NCBI GenBank assembly: GCA_947095535.1
Contig: OX352774.1
Coordinates: 260,249,843-260,313,842 of the forward strand
DNA: 64,000 nt
Origin: Poecilobothrus nobilitatus
Lineage: Eukaryota; Arthropoda; Insecta; Diptera; Dolichopodidae
Reading direction: 5' to 3'
Shown: piece after piece, positions 61,901 to 64,000 of the stretch
How the letters are laid out: every line of letters begins with the position of its first letter
Position numbering within the stretch: position 1 is the first letter of the stretch
Translations under genes and position numbers: made by a program
The notes under the pieces: generated by a model
Told to the model about the DNA's origin: nothing
What the model saw: the letters and a program-made list of their open reading frames with translations, nothing else
Databases searched by the model: none

Positions 61901-62445
61901 TTTTGCTAATAAAGGGACATTATAATAATACATAAATTGTTGTAAAACATTGCAATGCAATCAAATTTTAATCTCAAAGATATAAATATCCTTAACAACT
62001 GTTTCGATGACATTTTGATGACGTATAAATCGGAAAAAAAATTAATTCTATTATACTATATTTAATACTTCAATTATATGGATTAAGTTAACGATCTTTT
62101 ATATAAACTATCGTATAACCTCTTTAAGTTCTTATAGAACTAAACAAAAANNNNNNNNNNNNNNNNNNNNNNNNNNNNNNNNNNNNNNNNNNNNNNNNNN
62201 NNNNNNNNNNNNNNNNNNNNNNNNNNNNNNNNNNNNNNNNNNNNNNNNNNNNNNNNNNNNNNNNNNNNNNNNNNNNNNNNNNNNNNNNNNNNNNNNNNNN
62301 NNNNNNNNNNNNNNNNNNNNNNNNNNNNNNNNNNNNNNNNNNNNNNNNNNTAATTGGAGGGATGAGCGAAGAGAAAACACCACTTTTAGATAGTGTTGAA
62401 ATGTCTCCAATAAGTCCAAATGAACCCGATAATATTATTATGTGA
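37866..62445 (+). CDS. Slob: Slowpoke-binding protein (Slob) gene, whole coding span
   Basis: Ten exons with GT/AG borders and consistent phases give about 502 residues before the uncertain 3' end. Residue order in the membrane isoform: 1-14 start, about 15-35 transmembrane helix, 36-134 basic and Ser-rich linker, about 170-450 kinase-like fold. The fold keeps kinase landmarks such as LVMPFNPRGSLKDLIYK (hinge and helix D region) and IENIDVICFGHLLYEM (helix F region). However, the catalytic loop reads HGHIHSGNII instead of HRDxKxxN, and the DFG position reads TGL, so phosphotransfer is not expected. No PX domain precedes it, which separates it from PXK. In Drosophila, Slob binds the Slowpoke channel and 14-3-3 and tunes channel gating; a similar role here is inferred from family membership. 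Introns range from about 120 bp to 9.3 kb. Recognition is from memory of the family, not an alignment. Confidence 0.85.
37908..39368 (+). other. Intron 1 of the membrane isoform
   Basis: GTAAGT donor to tttatag acceptor, 1461 bp, phase 0. A complete SINE (38287-38478) sits inside it. The frame at 37866-38111 that reads through the donor is intronic after 37907. Confidence 0.6.
38287..38478 (+). mobile_element. tRNA-derived SINE copy 3, full length with target-site duplication
   Basis: This is the best-preserved copy: gggggcctcggtggcctagt start, A box TGGCCTAGTCG, perfect B box GGTTCGAATCC, body cgtaagagttattccccct … aggctgtgtgatttcctgtc, then aaatgcatt and poly(A). A 10-bp duplication aaaatccaga flanks it (38277-38286 and 38479-38488). 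The 72-codon minus-strand frame over it is only the element's complement. Confidence 0.9.
39369..39445 (+). CDS. Slob: Slob exon 2, single transmembrane helix
   Basis: Acceptor tttatag ends at 39368 and donor GTAGCT begins at 39446. The 77-nt exon enters at phase 0 and leaves at phase 2. It encodes SAVWCAFGAIILGAIAVISY followed by WIRKCR: one hydrophobic helix of about 20 residues and then a basic stop-transfer. With more positive charge after the helix (the next exon adds NRKRQK), the positive-inside rule places the pseudokinase in the cytoplasm. GC content is clearly above the flanking intron. No similar helix occurs in the alternative first exon, so membrane attachment would be isoform-specific. 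I do not recall whether Drosophila Slob has an equivalent exon. Confidence 0.65.
40646..40885 (+). repeat. GGGAGGTG dispersed repeat, copy B (longest)
   Basis: cctaagggaggtgggaatct, caaagacaccaataatttct, gttaacgcagtatattgact and agagagtaggaataggaaat match copy A (34190), and in part copy C (50938). There is no open frame, tRNA box or clear terminal repeat, so the class is unknown. Confidence 0.65.
41864..41884. repeat. (AT)n microsatellite
   Basis: About ten AT units followed by atgtataatg. It lies in the large Slob intron. Confidence 0.85.
45421..45546 (-). mobile_element. tRNA-derived SINE copy 4, internal deletion
   Basis: On the minus strand: gaccttggcggtctagtgac, taagagc, then directly a B-box remnant aaaatccaacacacgtcgta, followed by the normal body (ctcccttacgac, cagccacgcccaaatagga, aaggctgtataatttcc). 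About 45 bases between the A box and B box are missing, and the 3' tail is short. Confidence 0.75.
47555..47570. repeat. (TTC)n microsatellite
   Basis: Five to six TTC units about 360 bp before the alternative first exon. It may lie in that isoform's promoter or 5' UTR. Confidence 0.7.
47927..48507 (+). CDS. Slob: Slob alternative first exon, Gln/Asn/Ser-rich soluble N-terminus
   Basis: The frame is open from 47927 (after a TAA at 47924) to a strong donor GTAAGT at 48508 and leaves in phase 2, as exon 2 does, so it can join the exon at 48766. It encodes an Asn/Gln-rich stretch, a CAA/CAG-encoded run of about ten Gln (48242-48271), a run of Ser, then a more complex segment with basic and hydrophobic residues (SVSVLFYKTF, KLIVRVCEVASSKKPLK) and MFNLQASLKQRSQNG. 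The only in-frame ATG is at 48410. Either translation begins there, about 33 codons before the splice, or an unseen upstream exon supplies the start. The segment before 48410 has coding-like codon use, which favours the second option. Drosophila Slob is known to have isoforms differing at the N-terminus. Confidence 0.6.
48242..48295 (+). repeat. CAA/CAG (poly-Gln) tract followed by poly-Ser
   Basis: CAA repeats with interspersed CAG encode a glutamine run, directly followed by TCA/AGT/TCG codons for eight serines. Mixed synonymous codons in the Ser part argue for selection on the protein rather than pure slippage. Length is likely polymorphic. Confidence 0.8.
48766..48876 (+). CDS. Slob: Slob first common exon, basic linker with RRTSS motif
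   Basis: Acceptor ctccag ends at 48765 and donor GTATAT begins at 48877. The exon enters with one base completing a split codon and leaves in phase 2. It encodes SNRKRQKNPNHVRRTSSANEFDSK then TLTAAHKRVLFSR. RRTSSA is a basophilic-kinase and 14-3-3-type site (Arg-Arg-x-Ser). 14-3-3 binding through phosphoserines near the N-terminus is known for Drosophila Slob, and this motif is a candidate equivalent by position only. It is the first exon shared by both N-terminal isoforms because both upstream exons end in the same phase. Confidence 0.8.
48877..49964 (+). other. Intron with a SINE insertion
   Basis: GTATAT donor to cttttag acceptor, 1088 bp, phase 2. It holds a TA/TG microsatellite (48915-48950) and the SINE at 49096-49277. 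Confidence 0.7.
49096..49277 (+). mobile_element. tRNA-derived SINE copy 5, damaged A box
   Basis: Starts gggggcagtagtgggtaaga (about seven bases of the head lost), B box GGTTTGAATCC, body cacacgtcgtaagaataatt and cggcacgcctaaaaatggaa, tail ending ccaaaaaaa. It probably cannot be transcribed efficiently now. The short frame over it is not a gene. Confidence 0.75.
49965..50138 (+). CDS. Slob: Slob exon, Ser/acidic linker (SARIDTLARLFFSKS)
   Basis: Acceptor cttttag ends at 49964 after a long T tract, and the donor is GTTAAA at 50139. It is phase 2 in and phase 2 out, 174 nt. The peptide has an acidic, Ser-rich part (SASSEQDNSDQSEHSEKS) and then PLVSARIDTLARLFFSKSVPPDPTS, which I associate with Slob proteins just upstream of the pseudokinase region. 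GC content is well above the flanks. The frame reads past the donor for about 20 codons, but that extension is lysine- and A-run-rich intron. Confidence 0.85.
50938..51105 (+). repeat. GGGAGGTG dispersed repeat, copy C
   Basis: caactggaggtgtaaatttt and caaaagacaccaagataacc match copy B's opening. The later part (gttagtataatgactaatta, gataggatgaggataggaaa) is more diverged. It is preceded by a T run like the other copies. Confidence 0.55.
53129..53268. repeat. Inverted repeat, 17 of 18 bp arms
   Basis: ACGTTTTGAAATGTCAAA (53129-53146) and its inverse at 53251-53268 differ at one base, with a spacer of 104 bp. It could be a very small MITE. Bases outside the arms do not show a clear duplication. 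Confidence 0.55.
55610..55630. repeat. (AT)n microsatellite
   Basis: About ten AT units next to A runs within the large intron. Confidence 0.8.
57180..57364 (+). CDS. Candidate alternative terminal exon (weak)
   Basis: A T tract and cacatag acceptor end at 57179. One base completes the phase-2 codon left at 50138, then 60 codons (FHKTKISKTYDLKSQTKKCK … YRSKITQSRDFYDNSFGRIE … TGQVLDVN) run to TAA. The second half is GC-richer than intron DNA. If used, it would give a Slob lacking the whole pseudokinase. The frame length is within reach of chance in this DNA and the peptide is not recognised. Confidence 0.2.
57702..57814. repeat. GGTTCT/GATTCT hexamer minisatellite
   Basis: About 18 imperfect six-base units (gttctg, gattct, ggtgct) in a row, strikingly GC-richer than the flanks. 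A frame across it would read Ser-Gly-Ser-Asp but meets a stop (aacactag), so it is not coding. Confidence 0.85.
58707..58914 (+). CDS. Slob: Slob exon, start of the kinase-like region
   Basis: Acceptor tttaacag ends at 58706 and donor GTATAT begins at 58915. The exon enters with one base (phase 2 from the exon ending at 50138) and leaves in phase 0. The peptide starts PNLKYQYTALDSGGAIPERG, continues through ERASRERALSVAQEWALSS and NGRYNVIAHLDEIGSRNNKN, and ends WFLISDST. A glycine-rich nucleotide loop in GxGxxG form is absent, in keeping with a pseudokinase. Codon use and composition differ sharply from the adjacent introns. Confidence 0.9.
59026..59256 (+). CDS. Slob: Slob exon, N-lobe to hinge of the pseudokinase
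   Basis: Acceptor atcag ends at 59025 and donor GTGAAA begins at 59257. It is 77 codons, phase 0 at both ends. It contains IRTDRLMTLLPLPPECIALD, then WLELLGSLHHPYIYPVLDLE (the helix C to beta-4 'HPxI' signature of kinases) and SYVSLVMPFNPRGSLKDLIY (beta-5, hinge and helix D, as in the PXK group). No VAIK-type lysine can be assigned with confidence. A minus-strand open frame overlaps this exon but is only its shadow. Confidence 0.92.
59383..59564 (+). CDS. Slob: Slob exon, degenerate catalytic loop
   Basis: Acceptor aataatag ends at 59382 and donor GTGAAT begins at 59565. It enters in phase 0 and leaves in phase 2. Helix E is recognisable in VQRLGRQILEALLFLKDRGF. The catalytic loop is LHGHIHSGNIIIQNG: the Asp of HRD is missing (HGHIHSGN) while the Asn of the N-lobe-to-metal contact is kept. 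PXK-family proteins have a similarly altered loop. Loss of the catalytic base is seen directly; loss of activity is inferred. Confidence 0.92.
59767..59968 (+). CDS. Slob: Slob exon, activation-segment remnant and helix F
   Basis: Acceptor atacag ends at 59766 and donor GTAAAA begins at 59969. One base completes the split codon, and the exon leaves in phase 0. RLTGLENGLLGLTSR stands where DFG and the activation segment would be, with no Asp-Phe-Gly. IENIDVICFGHLLYEMCMGY is the helix F region with the conserved Asp (kinase DxxxxG pattern). It continues ELTTSKPILRDIEEDF and ends RRHPQ. An open frame runs across the upstream intron, but its Leu/Ile/Lys-rich part before 59767 is intron. Confidence 0.92.
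60263..60388 (+). CDS. Slob: Slob exon, C-lobe of the pseudokinase
   Basis: Acceptor tttattag ends at 60262 and donor GTAAGT begins at 60389. It is 42 codons in phase 0. It encodes AFEIISLIFEPPDDIKPAVE then DLVLCDWFRSIDLRELRGP and ends CVS. This fits the end of a kinase C-lobe (helices G to I), where the usual Arg of 'RPT' is not obvious. GC is much above the flanks. Confidence 0.9.
60483..60637 (+). CDS. Slob: Slob exon, Ser-rich C-terminal tail
   Basis: Acceptor attgacag ends at 60482 and donor GTAAGT begins at 60638. It enters in phase 0 and leaves in phase 2. The peptide includes TIKPSLSRSTLNLFHAVKKR, QVASMHSFSDSRNCSPC and TTPSSTPKFIERPKS. The SRSTLN, MHSFSDS and RPKS stretches are possible phosphorylation or 14-3-3 sites, a position-independent guess. 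Because the exon leaves in phase 2 the protein must continue. The next coding exon is uncertain; see the candidates at 61077, 61565 and 62351. Confidence 0.88.
61077..61122 (+). CDS. Candidate alternative last coding exon (…YLLAPYEVCINPYY stop)
   Basis: After cag at 61076 one base completes the phase-2 codon left at 60637, followed by YLLAPYEVCINPYY and TAA. Local GC is higher than the surroundings and the peptide looks protein-like. The acceptor has only a modest pyrimidine tract, and 15 codons is too short to be convincing. It would end the protein about 16 residues after RPKS. Confidence 0.3.
61565..61640 (+). CDS. Candidate alternative last coding exon (…NEKLCRRRILVYSKN…)
   Basis: A strong T-rich tract leads into ctctttag at 61564. 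One base completes the phase-2 codon, then 24 codons (NEKLCRRRILVYSKNFSDTK and SNKL) run to TGA at 61638-61640. The acceptor is better than at 61076 but the peptide is less distinctive. It competes with the candidates at 61077 and 62351, and could equally be a chance frame. Confidence 0.22.
62151..62350. other. Assembly gap of 200 N
   Basis: Exactly 200 N, the round size typical of a scaffold gap of unknown length. It cuts the 3' part of the Slob locus, so true distance and any exons within it are unknown. Confidence 0.99.
62351..62445 (+). CDS. Probable terminal coding exon, 5' end lost in the assembly gap
   Basis: Directly after the N gap the frame from 62353 reads IGGMSEEKTPLLDSVEMSPI then SPNEPDNIIM and TGA at 62443-62445. 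Codon variety and the Ser-Pro/acidic composition look coding, and TPLLD resembles an acidic dileucine-type motif. It lies downstream of Slob on the same strand and is most simply its last exon (acceptor inside the gap). It could also be the end of a separate gene mostly hidden in the gap. A second frame (GG|GATGAGCGAAG…) reaches a stop after about 11 codons and is less likely. Confidence 0.55.
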
Positions 62446-64000
62446 TAGTTTAATTCAAAATTTTAAAAATAAGAAAAAAAAATTTTTTTTTTTAAATATT
62501 AAAAAAAAAAACTTGAAGAATTCAATTTTATTTATTTTATTTAAATTTAAGCTTTTTTTTTTTTTTTTGTTTTTATTTTGTTGTTTTTATTAAATCGGAC
62601 TGTAAATAAATTTTATAATATTATTAAAATATATATTACAGCACAAGCACAATTTTAATTAATAATAAAATTAAAGAAAAGAAAATAAATTAATTATTAT
62701 TTTTTAAGAAATTATTACAAAAAAAAAATTTCTCAATTACATTTAAATAGAACTTAAATTGAATAAGAAAAAGGAAATAATTAAACAAATTTAAAATAAA
62801 ATAATTATGTTATAAATTGTTAAAATTGAATTCTAATTAAATTTTTGATCAAAAATTGAATTTTAATTGAAAAAAAAAAGAATTTGTGAACCTGTGAAGT
62901 ACTGAAATGAATAAAATTAAAAAAAAAAAAAAAAAACTTAGATAAAGCCAATAATAATAACTTTCTTTTTTTCAATTTACGCTATCAAACTGAAAATATT
63001 TTAAAATATACTCAGTTAAGACCAATCTGACATTTACTACCCTTGGTATAAATATAGGTACCTAGTAATTAATTGAAAGTAAATTAATAAATAAACTTCA
63101 TCAAGTGACTATATACGATAATCTTTAAAAAAAAAATCTTACTGTTTTTAGCGATTACCTATAATAACACTTAACGTGCCCGCAATATTAAATTTAATAT
63201 TATTTCAGTCAAAATAAATTTTTGATGGCCCTTATGGCTACTTATATTGTGTTGCCTTATTAGATACTCAAAAGATTTATTAGATTTAAAAACTATTGAG
63301 AAAAATAATTAAATAAACCCTTTATTAATAGCATTCAAATCATAAATAAAAGGTTTAAGTTCTTTTTCATTTAGTTCTTTTAGTAAAATAGTGTTCACTT
63401 GTGTCACCTTCAGAATATCAAAAGTTTTCAGTGGACTACAGGGATCCCAACCTGATTTATAATTTATAATAGACTAATTAAATTTTTAAAATTTTATTCA
63501 TATCAGTTCTTCTTTTAATACATATACTTAAAAATGGACTCCTCATATCTCTTTCTTTATAAGCTTAGCATATTTTATTAAATTTTTTTATTTTTTTTCT
63601 TAGACTTATTTATTTAAAATTTAATTATACTTCTTTATATTATTAAATTAAAATTAAAAAAAAAAAAAAAACAAATCAATCTTTTTAACAATTCTATACT
63701 ATATATATACAAAACAAAAAAAATCAAACTTCAAAAAAATAAACAAAAAAAAAAAAAATTAAAAAATTAATAATTAATAAAAATAATAAAAATAAAAAAT
63801 TAATTCCATAGTAAATTTAATTCCTTAATTTAATTCAAAAACAACACATTGCATAAAAAAAAACAAAAAAAAAAAAACATTAGCAAAAAATAAATAATTT
63901 TTTCTTAATTTGCAAAAATGAAATAAAATTTAAATTAAAAAATTTATATTTTCTATATATTATCTATAGATTTCAATGCAAAAAAACAATTTATATCTTT
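62446..64000. other. 3' UTR and downstream AT-rich DNA, no gene seen
   Basis: After the putative last stop the sequence is mostly A/T homopolymer runs with several AATAAA motifs. No coding frame, tRNA-like box or clear repeat family member was found up to the window end. Confidence 0.5.
62605..62610 (+). promoter_or_regulatory. Possible polyadenylation signal AATAAA
   Basis: AATAAA lies 160 bp after the TGA at 62443-62445. The region is so A-rich that the hexamer recurs (another within 62680-62695), so the true cleavage site cannot be fixed. Confidence 0.35.

Larger units (their letters stand above)
60638..62150 (+). other. DNA between Slob Ser-rich exon and gap
   Basis: AT-rich, starting with the GTAAGT donor. 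TA/TG microsatellites at 60650-60690 and 61235-61280. Two short candidate terminal exons (61077, 61565) are listed separately; otherwise nothing is seen. Confidence 0.5.

Noticed and set aside
1..64000. CRISPR arrays, operons, rRNA genes
   Set aside because: No regularly spaced repeats with unique spacers, no prokaryotic gene order, and spliceosomal introns throughout; no rRNA-like segments seen.

Overview
The window is about 80% A+T eukaryotic DNA, dominated by homopolymer A/T runs, TA-rich microsatellites and dispersed repeats. It holds one clearly recognisable protein-coding gene on the + strand, split by short AT-rich introns with GT/AG borders. The gene is the insect gene for slowpoke-binding protein (Slob), a PXK-like pseudokinase known in Drosophila to bind the Slowpoke calcium-activated potassium channel and 14-3-3. 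Gene identity, base composition and repeat style (TA-target-site MITE, tRNA-derived SINEs, the 'cggacggacg...cgactcagaat' type of repeat common in flies) point to an insect, most likely a dipteran. Species cannot be told from the sequence alone.

Layout. Positions 1 to about 37,830 contain no gene I can support. They are intergenic or far-upstream DNA holding a tRNA-Glu-like element (1439-1511), a perfect 33-bp hairpin (6506-6577), a complex fly-type repeat (9850-10430), SINE copies (11885 and 22442), a probable non-LTR retrotransposon tail (14281-14376), a TA-flanked MITE (17414-17724) and several inverted repeats. From 37,866 to 60,637 ten exons with matching splice phases encode Slob. A first pair (37866-37907 and 39369-39445) encodes a short N-terminus with one transmembrane helix. 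An alternative first exon at about 47.9-48.5 kb encodes a soluble, Gln/Asn/Ser-rich N-terminus. Both end in phase 2 and join the same exon at 48766. The common exons then encode a Ser-rich 14-3-3-type linker and a degenerate kinase domain in which HRD and DFG are replaced.

The 3' end is uncertain. The exon ending at 60637 leaves phase 2, and three downstream segments could complete it: 61077-61122, 61565-61640, and an open stretch right after a 200-N assembly gap (62351-62445). After 62446 there is only AT-rich DNA with possible polyadenylation signals.

At least six copies of one tRNA-derived SINE family (two with clear target-site duplications), two tRNA-Glu-like relics and three or four copies of a second dispersed repeat lie in intergenic and intronic DNA. 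Most open reading frames longer than 60 codons here are chance frames through AT-rich DNA and are not annotated.
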